Shown: one piece after another, positions 1-11,039 of the stretch
Layout of the letters: each line of letters begins with the position of its first letter
How positions within the stretch are numbered: position 1 is the first letter of the stretch
Assembly: GCA_025526935.1 (NCBI GenBank)
Contig: JAHLKD010000071.1
Coordinates: 124,001 to 188,000 of the forward strand
Direction: 5' to 3'
From: Cladochytrium replicatum
Taxonomy: Eukaryota; Chytridiomycota; Chytridiomycetes; Cladochytriales; Cladochytriaceae
Length of the DNA: 64,000 bases
Notes under the pieces: model-generated
Seen by the model: the letters and a program-made list of their open reading frames with translations, nothing else
Database searches by the model: none
Told to the model about the DNA's origin: nothing
Program-made: the position numbers and the translations under genes

Positions 1-1
1 T

Positions 2-133
2 ATACCACCTTCTGCCACAGATTGTGCGGTGTTCTTGAGCCGCTGGGATCTCCCGGCGGAGTGCGGAAAGGGATTCCTCTTGACTCGGGACCGTATCCTC
101 TATTCGCCGGAGACGCTGGATCGTGTGGGATAA
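2..133 (+). CDS. Possible 3' end of an unidentified gene
   Basis: A reading frame is open from the window edge to a TAA at 131-133 and would encode about 43 residues with a mixed, protein-like composition. A second frame is also open here, so coding is not proven. No domain is recognised. It would converge on the deubiquitinase gene that ends at 446. The rest of 134-445 shows nothing I can name. Confidence 0.2.
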   Translation: MPPSATDCAVFLSRWDLPAECGKGFLLTRDRILYSPETLDRVG

Positions 134-445
134 AGGCGGATCGATCATGATGGAACGGATGGTGTATGGGAATTTAGGGACGGTTCTGATCTCTTTATCG
201 GAGTGAACTTGGATCTAAGGTATCAATCATGGGGGAGTCGACATCCGCAATAGAGCTTGTTTTAGCGTTGCGTTGACTTTGGAAGGGTATTCTTTGTGCC
301 TCTTCATGATTCGAATTATAGGACGTTTCTCGAGTTCATCTGACAAAGGTCCACGGAATGATTTGATGGTTCAAAACTGATGCCACGGATGTATAAAGAA
401 AAAGCTGAATACAAAAAAAACCACTGAATGATTGTCCGCAGCATG

Positions 446-3400
446 TCAAGGAAACCGCCTCCCATGTCCTACCCGCTCATAAAACAAGATATAGGCCTGA
501 CAGTTCATCACTTCCTCAAAAGACGCCTTTCTAACATGCGTATCGCTGCAGTATATCCAATCGTCCGCTTCTTCCGCCAAAGCTTCACCGTCGACTCCTG
601 CCCCATTCTCCTCAACAAGCGTCGATGCCCCATCCTCGTTAGCGGGGACGCCAACTGCCGACGAGGCTGCCTCATTGTCCTCTGCATCTTCTTCTTCCGG
701 GACTTTTGGAAGTGACGAAGAACTGCCTCCACCATTCGCTGGCACGACAGACGCACTTGTCTCCTCCCCTCCGTTCTCTGCTGCAGGACGTGCGGCTTCA
801 GCCGGTGCGCCCTGAGCTGCTTCGACTGACGGCGATTTTGGTCCAGCGGCATTCATCGCCCGTGCCTCGAAAGGCTTGACGGAAATATCTGCTGGTCGCT
901 TCCTGCTTCGCACGAACGCAGTATAATGTCCTCCAAATAAACTACCCGAGTGCACGACAGCCGCGTACACTCTATACCTTAGCGAAGGCTTCTCACCATC
1001 GCTCGCTGTCGCCTTCGCAAGCGGCGAAGAAGGCGATATCAGATCACTATCGTCATCGTCGTTTACTTCGACCGGTTTCACCTCTGCGCCTCCCACGGCG
1101 GCCGTCGCAGCCCGAATCTTGGCCGCCAGCTCTTTTCGCAGCCGTCGAACGTGCATCTGCTCGGAGAGCGCAATCACCTCGTCTGGTGCCATCATCGGGC
1201 TCAGGTCAACGAACTCGTCGAAAGCAACCGACTCTTCGACCTTTTTGGTGCGGCCACTGCTCCCAACAAGAATGAAGCGTTTCAGAGTCAACACGAGGAT
1301 CTCCGGGGTCGAATGGATGAGGTATCGCTTGTAAGCGCGGCGTTTTATGCTGATGTCCCCAAGTCTTGGGGCGACGGGAGTTGGTGCAGGAAGATCTCGT
1401 GCGGGAGAGCTCTGCCTGGATGTGTTCGACACTGACGTCGTTGACGAGAGCGAGCTGGCAAGGCTACGAGATCGAGACATCAGCGCGTTCGACATTGTCG
1501 ACATCAAGCGGGTGGTCATGTTCGTTGGAGAGGGCGGAACTTCAATCGATTTCTCCTGGTCCGTGAGCGCAGATCGAGTCGAGGATCGGTCCTCGTCTTC
1601 CAGTCCGCTTCCAGTCCTCTCGTCAGTATCGGAGCCTCGAACGGATTCCGTTCCACCGTTCACGACGATTCTTGGAGTATCTACTGCTGCAGTCGTTGTA
1701 TCCTCGGTCCCAGAAGATGGCGCATCCGCGCTGATCTTTGAAATCAAGCTGAGTTTAAAGCAGTACTCGCACGCAAACGCGTTGTCCCCATCCAAAACGT
1801 CCACAGCCATCATATTTCGCATGCAGCTCATTAGAGTCTTCTTGTTGCTCACAAGGATAGGCTTTTTTCCTGCGTGCTCAACTGGCGCTGGTTCTGGTGG
1901 GCCAACTTGACGCAGTAGCACCGATATTAGATTCAGATGATCTTGGTTCTCCGAAAATGGAGAGTCAACCTCATTACGGGTTGGAGTCGGCGACCCTTTG
2001 GACGAGGTTTTGGCAGGCTCTTTTCCGACAGTTAGGTTTGCCATCCCGTCGACAAGTTTATCCACCACAGATGCAGACGCCGATGCCCTCTTCATACCAA
2101 AGAATCCGCTCTAAACGATCTTCTATTAGATCCCAAAGTTCAGTTTCAAAAAGCAGCTTACTTTCTTTTCCTCCTGCGAAAAATCGTGTCAGAAAACATA
2201 TTACACTCCAGACCCAGATTAGCTTACAGATACGATCGGCAACGATAAATCCATGAAATCTTCAAGATTGTAGGTAATCTTTTCATGCGAGAAGAATAGA
2301 TCAACGTTGGGCCAAGCAACACGACTGGCAACGTACGTTTTTGCACGCATTGCACACGATCACACTGACAAGCTTTCCCCCAAAGATATCGTCCACAAAT
2401 GTCCGCTGATACCTATTGATGGGCTTTCCGTTTGGCCCTTTCTGAACGAAGAGAGGAAATTGAGTACGCAATTCTACTTCCTTTGCAGCCCTATTTCTTA
2501 CCGACATGTGCTCTTCCTTCACTCCATCGAGCATTCTGCGCATCAGCTCGTGGCTGTCTTCCTGTCTATATGCTTTGTATATCTTCCACCGCTCACTGAT
2601 CCGCGCAAATAGCTCTTGAGGCGTGATCGGAGTAGTTGCACCACTCTCTAGCTGTGAATTCATGATCGAAATTAATCGGGCGAGACCTACGTTGGCAATC
2701 CAGTCAATTTTATAACTTAAGCTGAACAGGTCCCGAACTTTGCGTCAAAGAGCCTGGTCGAATGTTGACGTTTCCAACGTTTGGATTGAGTGGCCCACCA
2801 AGTTCGCCCGACGGGTACGCGAGCGCTGAAAACATCTGGAGCGGTGGTGTATAAATCATCGCCTAAGAAATATCGTCAGTTGAGGTGTAAATGTTAACTC
2901 GAGCTAACGCTTGCCTGCACGACCGAGTTGAAGAAGCACGTGTTTCCCAGGTTTGTCAGTCCTGGTGCCGGTGCCTTTTGGTTCTTCGAAGACTTCCCTT
3001 TCTTCAGGAAGACTGATTTCGCTTCAGTCTTCGAAGAAGCTAATGATCAAGGAAGATATTTTAGATCCATCGAAATGTAAAGTGAAAGATAGTTGCCTTT
3101 CGTTGGTGGGGGTTCTTTTATGTCTAATTTCTCTTTCTTCGACCTAAGTGGGTAAAGCGTCAATTATACCACATGTAATCACACACAATATTTCCCACTG
3201 TAGCAGCTTTCCGACCGCATTCTTGGCCTCGATGATAACCTGATTGTGGGTCGGAGCACCTTCCACAAACTCGTCGCATGCATAACACCTAAGTACATTC
3301 GTTCAAAACTAAGAAAGAATACGTCCCGAGGCAATCATACCACACGTCAAGAGATTCCAAATCCATGACAAGGTCATGCTGTTGCGAATCATAGTGTGCG

Positions 3401-3894
3401 ACGCCATGTCCTGCGTCGTTCCGACCACAATTCACTTGGCCACATGTCAAACACAACCATAGCACCGATGGTTGAGGAGTCTCTTCAGACCCCGCGTCCT
3501 GCTTCTTATCTCCCTCCTTCGCACTCTCTGCCTTTTCTCCCGAAGACGGTGTTGACAGCATCTTGGCGTCTTTCGCACAAGCTCCACATTGTATTCCGTT
3601 CTTAATGGAAACTGGGAGAGTCTTCGTCACTTTCGACATCCGCACCCCTCCCTTGAGATGCGGGCATTTTCGTTTCGAGGAAGATGCATCGCTGTCTGCG
3701 TCTGGCTGTACATCCTCATTAACGAGTTCCAGCCCTTTGAGTATCTTCCCATCAATCGAATCTGCAGAAACCCCCTCAGATGGGGGTACCCCATTTGGAA
3801 TGTCTGAATTATCCCCCGTTAATTGTGATGGTTGCTGATCGGATGGGGTATTCTGCGTTTGAGAACGCGCTGAAGATCTCCTCCTCCGTGCCAT
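446..3894 (-). CDS. Ubiquitin carboxyl-terminal hydrolase, USP16/USP45 type (multi-exon)
   Basis: A cysteine deubiquitinase (peptidase C19) that removes ubiquitin from proteins; animal USP16 acts on histone H2A. The ATG is at 3892-3894. Exon 1 (3341-3894) carries a zinc-finger UBP domain with CGAC, CLTCGQVNCGR and a conserved H. It splices at 3341/3288 to give the VWCYACDEF motif. The Cys box GLTNLGNTCFFNSVVQ lies at about 2915-2963, with the catalytic Cys codon at 2936-2938. Further catalytic-core exons cover about 2690-2870 and 2301-2663 (YRQEDSHELMRR; CNAC zinc site). The large last exon (446-2095) holds LTLKRF, the His box GGHYTAF (His codon 926-928) and the final DDWIYCSDTHV block. A Ser-rich disordered insert of over 100 residues interrupts the core, as is common in USP16. 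All catalytic motifs are intact. Exact exon borders between 2.66 and 3.29 kb are not all resolved. Confidence 0.88.
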
Positions 3895-4194
3895 TTCTCT
3901 CCAGCTATTGTGCTCCTTTGGTTTTTGTAAGTCTCAGTTCGGCGCAAGAAAACTTTTTCAAATTTCTGTCTCCAAAACACTCGTGCGGCCGCACGTGATC
4001 AGATCCAAACCATAATTTGTTAATTCAAAAAAAATACTTGTTAATCCTAAAAAAGTTAGCTTGTGCAGCAATACCAGGCTTCAATCGAACGGTCTTCTGC
4101 TTAATGCATAGGCTGCATTTTCTTTGCAAAACTTGCTCAGCGGCTGCTTTCCCCAGCTACAAACACACGTGACGAGATCCAGACCAGTTATCTG

Positions 4195-5706
4195 ATGTCC
4201 GTGGATCACAGAAGGCACATACGGATTGGGGGAAGTGACTCTTGTGAGACAGCTGATCTACAATGGAGGAGAAATAGCAGGGAGAGGCAGCAAGCCTGGA
4301 ATGATCTCTTTGATACACCTTCAAATTCTGACAATTCGACCAACGACCATACGTTTCAGCAACTTGATGATCACCGTAGCGAGCTACATGAGAAGATAAA
4401 ATTACTGGCCGAAGAGAGTTTAGTATGGGAACGCAATCCTTTTGGCGATGATTCAGACCAAAACGACTGCTCAACGTCACTGCCAAAATCTCCACATAAG
4501 TTTGCACCAAGGGCACCTTTGGACTCGAAAGAAACTCGTCGGTTTACAAGGTCTCATCGAAAGGACAAGGAGCTCTTCCAAGTTCGAAAACGAACCGCGA
4601 GCATCACAACCATTCATTTTCCGGAGGACAAGCTGCAGCATCATAGATACACTGTCCTACACGGGCTGAGCATTGGAGAAGGAGAAGGACGAGAAATACC
4701 ATATCTACTTCACCGAGCATCAATCACCGGCAATGCACGCATATCAACCAAAAACCGACGGCAAAAGCAATCCCTACGCTGGGTTGACGAAGAAAATAAC
4801 AGTGACACTCCTTCTGTTGATGAGCGTCTTCCAATGTCACCAACCCGGCGTAGTCCTCCCTCACACCCACCTTCCCCAACGATGATACAATGCGCGGAAG
4901 TTACTACCATAGTAACTGAGGATCCAATCATACCCCTCAAAGCACACATTAGCTACCCGTACGTTTACAATCCGCCTACAGCCTCTTCCACGGAGGGACA
5001 GATTCTCGCGCAATCAAATGCAACAAAGCAGTCCCCAAAGCGTCAAGATCAATTCTCTGCTTCAACCCTGTCATCAACGCAAACAAACTATTCCACCAAT
5101 ATCCCACAGCCGCCGCGTTATGTTACAGATGAGGCAAAACCAATGAAGAAGGCATCCGATAGCAAGCAGGTTACTCCTCAAGCCTTAGAGCAACAAACAA
5201 GCAGCCATACCTTTAAATCATCCGCCTCGGCTTTCCCATCGTCGCAAACTCCGCGCCAGAACTCTGCCCTGCAGCAGACTCATTTCGTGACGGATCAAAT
5301 TTCCGACACCACCCTAGTTCCTTCGGAGTCGGACACGTCCACATCCACCTCCCCTTCGAGGCAAACCACCGAGCCCGACTTTACCGTGTCATCGACTCCG
5401 CCTCGTGCCCACTCCGCACCACCGCTCTCCTCTCGTCGTCTTGGGGACTCTGCTTCGGCAATCATCGGCGCCTGGGCAACGCGTATTGGTTTGCGCTCTG
5501 CAGAAGCATCTGATTCGCGCACTTCAAAGGTCGCGGAGGCGAAGGACACTGCGAAAGTGAAGAAGAGTGCGGCAAAACTGGTGGAGGATTGCATAGTGTC
5601 TGTTATGAGGCCTGCAGCCGAGAAGCTTGACGAGGTTGAAGAGCGGCTGCAGAAGAGGCTGAATCGGAAGAAAGTGGGTGTGGATCAAATTCAGCATCCA
5701 TTGTAA
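4195..5706 (+). CDS. Hypothetical disordered Ser/Thr/Pro-rich protein (503 aa)
   Basis: I do not recognise this gene. It is one uninterrupted frame from an ATG at 4195 to a TAA at 5706, the longest frame in this interval. Residues 1-400 are polar and low in complexity (S, T, P, Q, with scattered basic clusters such as RSHRKDKE). The last 100 residues are different: Ala/Lys/Glu-rich, predicted helical, and contain a GAWATRIGLRS stretch followed by a heptad-like segment ending EERLQKRLNRKK, suggestive of a short coiled coil. No signal peptide or membrane segment is visible. It lies divergent from the deubiquitinase, with starts about 300 bp apart. A regulatory or scaffold role would be a guess. 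Confidence 0.6.
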   Translation: MSVDHRRHIRIGGSDSCETADLQWRRNSRERQQAWNDLFDTPSNSDNSTNDHTFQQLDDHRSELHEKIKLLAEESLVWERNPFGDDSDQNDCSTSLPKSPHKFAPRAPLDSKETRRFTRSHRKDKELFQVRKRTASITTIHFPEDKLQHHRYTVLHGLSIGEGEGREIPYLLHRASITGNARISTKNRRQKQSLRWVDEENNSDTPSVDERLPMSPTRRSPPSHPPSPTMIQCAEVTTIVTEDPIIPLKAHISYPYVYNPPTASSTEGQILAQSNATKQSPKRQDQFSASTLSSTQTNYSTNIPQPPRYVTDEAKPMKKASDSKQVTPQALEQQTSSHTFKSSASAFPSSQTPRQNSALQQTHFVTDQISDTTLVPSESDTSTSTSPSRQTTEPDFTVSSTPPRAHSAPPLSSRRLGDSASAIIGAWATRIGLRSAEASDSRTSKVAEAKDTAKVKKSAAKLVEDCIVSVMRPAAEKLDEVEERLQKRLNRKKVGVDQIQHPL

Positions 5707-6739
5707 GGGAGTCTCGTAGACTTAACGGACGAGGATTCCAGGTTGGCAAGCGGAGGGTATTTTGTTGTAGTGGATCCAATAGATTGATTATCGATGAAAT
5801 GAGATGACAAAGTTGCATCCATCTGAGTTTGCAAATGTGGGAAAAGATCGACAGATATTCATACACTTCAAAACAAAAAACAAAGAACACGAAAGAGAGT
5901 GTTCCTCTTTGTTTACATGTGTGACACTGAGCCTGGAGAAAAGGATCAGAATAAAGGAATGGGATCAGCAACAACTTATGCACAACGATCGTTGAGTATG
6001 ACATCAAGCGCTTTACAAGCAATACACAGCTTAATAAAGAGATACCATAGCAAAGAGCGGACATATATCAAAAGTGCACCCCAACGTCACTTCTATACAC
6101 AGTACAGCTTTCATCCAATAACAATACACACTCCATCTGAACAATATTATGTGCATCCTCTTATTTCTGCTGACAACAAAACTAAACCATGCACCAGAAT
6201 TAACACCATAAGTGTGACTCTCAAGCGTCATTAACTGCTCACCTGCTGTTTGCTCTTCGGGACACAGCTAAGGAAATTATCTGGACAGGTGTGCTTACAG
6301 CGTTAGAATCCTCAATAGACCGACTACTCTCTATAAAGACAACGCTGCGTGTGTTTCCCAATTAAATCAGGTTATATCTACACTGATCTAACAAACATTT
6401 GATTCTAAAGTCTTTGCCACTGCCATCACGACAGACGATCTATGTGTCACCGAAACCTCCTCTTCTGAGAACTTGGCCAACTCCCCAATAAAAAGCTTGG
6501 CCGTGCTCAGTTCACCAAAAATTGAGACTCCCTCGGTCTCCGATATCTCGCAGTTATTCGTACTATGACATCGTTGTCCAAATGGGGAGCTTCTTCTATT
6601 CAATAACGATCTCGAGTTGGCAAACAATGCTTGATTTGAGGGCGACAGAGCTGACATACATTTTATTCTATGATTGGATTTTAGTTCTTTTGTGGTCTGA
6701 CATCTCAAACTTATCCCAACTGCAACTCTGTTTCCATAT
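5707..6739. other. Intergenic region, 1.0 kb
   Basis: AT-rich sequence between two convergent genes. Short frames exist on both strands (for example 6388-6708 minus), but none shows a domain or a splice-supported extension. No RNA gene or repeat was seen. Confidence 0.5.
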
Positions 6740-8872
6740 TTAGTCCACTACAATTGATCCGAGTTTTTCCAACTCGCTCACGGCTTGTGTAAACCTGATC
6801 CTTTTTCCAGGCTCTCCATTCCAACAACTCTCCACCACCACCCTTATCCCCTCTACCACCCTCCTCACTGCTCTCTCATTTTCCCTATCCACCACAAACA
6901 TTTCCACCAGCCTGTCTACGTCCCACACTGGCCGAATCCCAGCCAATGTCCTTTCCACCGCTTCCTGTGTGCTCAAGCCCTCCCAAAACGAATCGCCTCC
7001 ATGAAGCGTCTCGTACGCAACAGTGGCGAACATAAACACGTCGGAAGCGACAGTGTAGTGTTCTAATTCACGAAGGGATTCCGGCGCGTAGCGCTTGCAA
7101 GCTCCACGTAGTACTTTTGAAGTGTCACCTACGGGCTTGGCTTGAGAAAAGTCTGAAACTGCGGCGCGAAGGGAGCCGGATGGGGTTGAGAAGATCAAGA
7201 TGTTGTCTGGAGAGAGGTCTCTGTGCACCCACGCTGATCGTGCGTGTTTCGGGCACACGGTTGGCTCAGCGTGGTCAATGTCCTCACCGGCAACATGGGC
7301 CATTCCCTTCGCGACCTGGCGTAACAAATCCACACGTGTGGCAAGAGAAATGTGCGTACGTGAACCGAGCAAGGCGGTAAGGTTTCCCCTATCTGCAAGC
7401 TCGAGTGCCTCAATTGCGTGTGTCGTTGTGATCCCGCAGCCGACGAGTCGAACCACGTTTGGATGAGAAAACGACGACAGGGCGAGCGATTCACGCGCAA
7501 ACGAGGCCAGCGTGCGTTTCAATTGGGGGGTGTGCAGATCGTACATTTTAATAGCAACGTCCGTGCTGGTAGGGACGTGGTGGAGGAGGTAAGCCGGAGC
7601 AACACGCCCGGAGCCCAGACGTGTTGCGAGGCCAGGTGTGCCGGTGAGATCAGCATGGAAGTCTAAGCTCGGCGGGAGTGCTGAGCAGACATGGATATCG
7701 CCTAAGGCTGGTGGCGGGTTCAAAGGAAGAACGGAGTTGTTTATTGGTGAGGAAGAAAGTATCCAGAAGAGAAGTGATCGGAGTGGGGGTCGGTGTTGCG
7801 AATGCAGATGGGCCATAAGGGCATTGTACAATGGAGCACTGGATACACGTTGCGTTTGCCAACGTTCCGGTGCTGCAGGATTTCGCTCCGGTTTTTTGAC
7901 AGGTACCCGGGCGGGCGGACCCTTCACTCCATCATCGACATCAGAACCGTCCGCTACATTCTCGTTTCCCATTCCCGCACGCTGGTTTTCTCTCTTCCTT
8001 TCGCCCAGAGCCTTCTCCCCCCACTCTTTGGCAACCTTCTGCAACAATGGCACCGCGTTGGTGTCTACCATTTCTTCGACACTTAGCCCGCGCAACATCC
8101 GGGATCGCACTGCGGTTGACGACAGTCCTGGTGTCTGGAGCACAGGGACGATCGCGAAGATACCGGGGTGAGGGTCGATGTTTGGCGCGGGATCGTGCAA
8201 GGGGTACATGAGGACAAAGTTGCGCGGGTTACGAATCCTCGCGAGTGTATCTGCACCACCGATTGCGAGAATCAGAATTTGCGATGGCGGAGAAAGGTCG
8301 GCTGAGGAATTCTCACCCGCGGATTCCGCTACATGCACACGGTACTGGCGGAGAAAAGCTTCCTCGACGTGCATGCGGATTCGCGCGGCAGTTGCGGCCG
8401 CATACGAATCTTTTCTAACCTGCCAATCATCAACCGCCAGCCACAAACTGTACTTGTCCCGTTCGGGTACCGCTTCATTCTTCCCCGCATAGATGTCTGC
8501 AGGTGGAGCGGCGTTTGAAATGACAGCGTCGAGGATTGATAGTCTGACATGTCCCGGTGCGAATATGGAATGTGGACTGCCGGAAATGGAGCGACTGTGC
8601 AAGGGTAGGTCAGGGTCGACGCAAGCGGAGAGCTTTGAGATTGCGCGTTTGTCAGGAACTGGAGTGATGTAGGCACCAGCTACCGAGTAGTATGGTTTCG
8701 CATTGAAGAAAGCACGGATGGAGGCAATAGCCCTCAGGTGGTTGAGATGGATGGGAGCGAAGGTGCCATTGTAGGTCAGCACTAAATTGATAGCATCTGG
8801 AGAGAAGTCGAAACGGAGATGGTCGGTAGACAGCGCATCATCGAAAGGACCGGACGGTGAAGTCTGTGGCAT
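6740..8872 (-). CDS. NMN/NaMN adenylyltransferase-like domain fused to a protein kinase domain
   Basis: Single-exon frame of 710 aa from the ATG at 8870-8872; the frame runs 10 codons further upstream but without another ATG. Residues about 28-290 resemble eukaryotic nicotinate/nicotinamide mononucleotide adenylyltransferase. They have the nucleotidyltransferase signature GTFAPIHLNHL (36-46), an NMNAT-like GAYITPVPD, LWLAVDDWQ, and the C-terminal LSSTAVR motif (250-256, ISSTxxR class). A polar linker of about 120 residues follows. Residues about 410-700 form a protein kinase: Gly-rich LGSGRVAPAY (419-428), VAIK lysine (442), ARESL glutamate (461), HRDLSPDN (550-557), DFS in place of DFG (574-576) and APESL (596-600). 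The catalytic Lys, Asp and Asn remain, so kinase activity is plausible. The N-terminal half could make NAD or be a POF1-like relative. The fusion is not an architecture I know. Confidence 0.85.
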   Translation of the reverse strand: MPQTSPSGPFDDALSTDHLRFDFSPDAINLVLTYNGTFAPIHLNHLRAIASIRAFFNAKPYYSVAGAYITPVPDKRAISKLSACVDPDLPLHSRSISGSPHSIFAPGHVRLSILDAVISNAAPPADIYAGKNEAVPERDKYSLWLAVDDWQVRKDSYAAATAARIRMHVEEAFLRQYRVHVAESAGENSSADLSPPSQILILAIGGADTLARIRNPRNFVLMYPLHDPAPNIDPHPGIFAIVPVLQTPGLSSTAVRSRMLRGLSVEEMVDTNAVPLLQKVAKEWGEKALGERKRENQRAGMGNENVADGSDVDDGVKGPPARVPVKKPERNPAAPERWQTQRVSSAPLYNALMAHLHSQHRPPLRSLLFWILSSSPINNSVLPLNPPPALGDIHVCSALPPSLDFHADLTGTPGLATRLGSGRVAPAYLLHHVPTSTDVAIKMYDLHTPQLKRTLASFARESLALSSFSHPNVVRLVGCGITTTHAIEALELADRGNLTALLGSRTHISLATRVDLLRQVAKGMAHVAGEDIDHAEPTVCPKHARSAWVHRDLSPDNILIFSTPSGSLRAAVSDFSQAKPVGDTSKVLRGACKRYAPESLRELEHYTVASDVFMFATVAYETLHGGDSFWEGLSTQEAVERTLAGIRPVWDVDRLVEMFVVDRENERAVRRVVEGIRVVVESCWNGEPGKRIRFTQAVSELEKLGSIVVD

Positions 8873-9639
8873 CAAGACGAGGACGAGTGTCTGAGACAAC
8901 AAATAAATTTCTGGACTGCGCGAAACTTACGATCTCTTAGGGTCAACGGATTCAAAGTCTACAGGGCTCTTCAGAAATTGTGCAAGGAAGCCCATCGGAA
9001 CTTCCAGCTCGCGGGGTTAGAAGATATGCTCTTAGATGTTGCAACTTCAGACAAGTGGTGGGTCTGCGACAACGGAATACAGATTGGTGTGAGCGATATG
9101 GTACTGAGCTAAGCACAGCTCTAATTGATACCTTTTCATGTTCAGCTTGCACCTTCCGCGAATCTAACAGTGAGTTTGGTGTAGACCCTGGTGCCTTTAA
9201 CCAATGTCATTTCACCAATATCACCGAGATGACATGGATTAAGTGTTCTCTACGATTTAGAAATAGTCAGCCGGTGGATGTTCAATAAAGATGTTTTCAT
9301 ACCTTCATACGATCGCTTCCTCCCGTATGAAGCTGGGGAATGTTCCGTATGAGCTCGAAGCCAAAAGCAAGCGTCTGATTCGCTTTTTTCACTTCGAAAA
9401 GAATTCAGGTCTCTGTGTATGAACTGCTTGAGAGTTTAGCTGTGGTCGCCAGTCTATGGGGTAGACTATGTGAAGATAGAATTATTCCCGAAATGTGACA
9501 AGCTAAATCGAGGAAGTCCAAAGAGAAAGCGGCCTGACGAGCATAGGTAGAACCTTCAATTGATATGGAAATAGTGTGACATGAGCATAAGCACTGGAGA
9601 TCGGGTGTTAGCTTCAATCTCTCGAACTAAATTTATTCA
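8873..9639. other. Intergenic region upstream of the fusion gene
   Basis: Contains the 5' flank of the minus-strand fusion gene. A splice-like GTAAGT...CTCAG pair lies at about 8891-8931 (minus), but joining the upstream ATG frame through it breaks the reading frame, so I did not extend the gene. A 102-codon plus-strand frame at 8980-9288 has no recognisable domain. Confidence 0.4.
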
Positions 9640-9710
9640 CTTGCGAATACGAAACGGATCTGTGATCCGGGGAACGAGCGCGTTTCTGTAGCACGAGGGT
9701 CTTAAGTTTG
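9640..9710 (+). repeat. Partial copy of a dispersed repeat with a GGATC-TGT-GATCC hairpin
   Basis: This stretch matches 13845-13905: both share GGATCTGTGATCCGG and then CGTTTCTGTAGCACG at the same spacing. The core GGATCTGTGATCC is a perfect 5-bp inverted repeat around a 3-base loop. Only the end of the repeat seems to be present here. Confidence 0.5.
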
Positions 9711-9867
9711 AGTGATCTTGTTTTCGTCAGGACTGCCGTCAAGATAGTGAAGGGACCGTTCTCGACGTCGCAAGATAAGACTCTAGTGGTCAGATTGCGG
9801 CCGATGATCCCATCAAAGAAATCTTGATAATTCTAGCCCAGTATTCGGAAGAGTTCCACGCAACCGA

Positions 9868-10446
9868 GTAAAACACCAACTACTGTTTGCTTTTCGTTGG
9901 TCCCAGCCCGACACCTACATACACAATGGAACTTTCCACAATGTGACCGTTTCATGCACCCATCCCGGTCAGAAAGACCCGATCACAGAGCAGTGACTAA
10001 TACAATGAAGATCGCAGACCTAAATAGAACAATATGGTAGAACAGGAAGGCATAGAACTGAAAATTGAAAACTGCATGCAAACCAAGGGGTTTACAAAAT
10101 GACCGGATCACAGTTGAAGCACAGCTTCCAGAGCCCTCAAGGTACTCGTGATTGCCCAATGTTACCCTGTCGCAAACGATGGGATCATCGCCGCACCCAC
10201 AAACTACATCGATCAGCTCAGCCAAGTCGCTAGCTCGCCAGGCTACATGCATGCAGCAAACGGGATACTTCCCCACCCAATGTGGCTCAGAGAGTTCCCT
10301 GCTCCAAGGGTACGTGTACCAGGATACACGGTTACCACCTAAATCGACACACTATTTGTCTCAAACGATGCCATTAATCCGAAATCAGCTACATCTGACA
10401 TTTGGCGCACTTTCGGACATCAACATGCATCCCTCGTCCGTACTGC
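9868..10446 (+). pseudogene. Degenerate tannase/feruloyl esterase copy
   Basis: Pieces of this region match the intact tannase gene downstream in the same order. 9868-9992 resembles 11128-11255, 10092-10130 resembles 11235-11275, 10146-10290 resembles 11668-11800 (including the GIIAA block), and 10308-10446 resembles 12110-12260. Segments between these blocks are missing, including the GCSQGG catalytic-serine motif, and stops and frameshifts break the frame. It is a dead tandem duplicate lying about 600 bp upstream of the functional copy. Confidence 0.75.
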
Positions 10447-11039
10447 CGACGCAACCCGGTACTACGGAGCCACTTGTCCCTGGTCGCCGCGCTTCTCTTG
10501 TATGATATGGACATTTCGCCTGTGTTACCGTCTTCCCATTCGCGAGTGTAACGGCGACTGGGAAGACCTATGCTCGTAGCGGATCGAAAATAGAAGTGGG
10601 TAGCCCGTTTTTTCCGCCAACGCAGTGGTTGAGACCACGAACTTGATAGCACTTATAGAAATTTTGGAAGTTTGGGAAGTAGCGGCGGCTTGCTACAAGT
10701 AATACAGCTCTCCCAGGTACCGATTGGTCAGCCTAACGGCGTAAGTTATGTTTTATGGTGTATCATGTAACTGTGCCGTCGAAAGTTATGATCTTGCAAC
10801 CACTCAAATTCGCTCTGGAGTGAGATTATCGACAATGATAACGATATATACAGCCAGAAGAGAAAAATTGATCATTTGGTTTCGTTTTCTTTGGTATGAA
10901 TGATGAAAATAGAGTCCTTGCCGTGCCATCAGTTTATGTCAGGCCACGCAAATGCGATGACAAGCTGGTTCCACCTTCTGCGGAGTCATATCAGATTTGG
11001 TTATTAACCATACCCAATAGTCCTCGCAAATAATCAAAA

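Noticed and set aside
508-852. Minus-strand frame overlapping the deubiquitinase C-terminus
   Set aside because: It is an alternative frame of the last USP exon, basic and low in complexity, with no motif.
1347-1910. 187-codon plus-strand frame
   Set aside because: Antisense shadow of the USP exon that carries LTLKRF and GGHY motifs.
5295-5594. Minus-strand frame antisense to the 503-aa protein
   Set aside because: Shorter and without any motif; explained by codon bias on the other strand.
6388-6708. 106-codon minus frame downstream of the fusion gene
   Set aside because: No domain, no splice link to a neighbour, composition typical of chance.
7638-8171. 177-codon plus frame inside the fusion gene
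   Set aside because: Antisense shadow of the NMNAT-kinase linker region.
8891-9010. Upstream exon of the NMNAT-kinase gene starting MGFLAQFLK
   Set aside because: The GTAAGT donor and CTCAG acceptor exist, but the join gives the wrong phase and an immediate stop.
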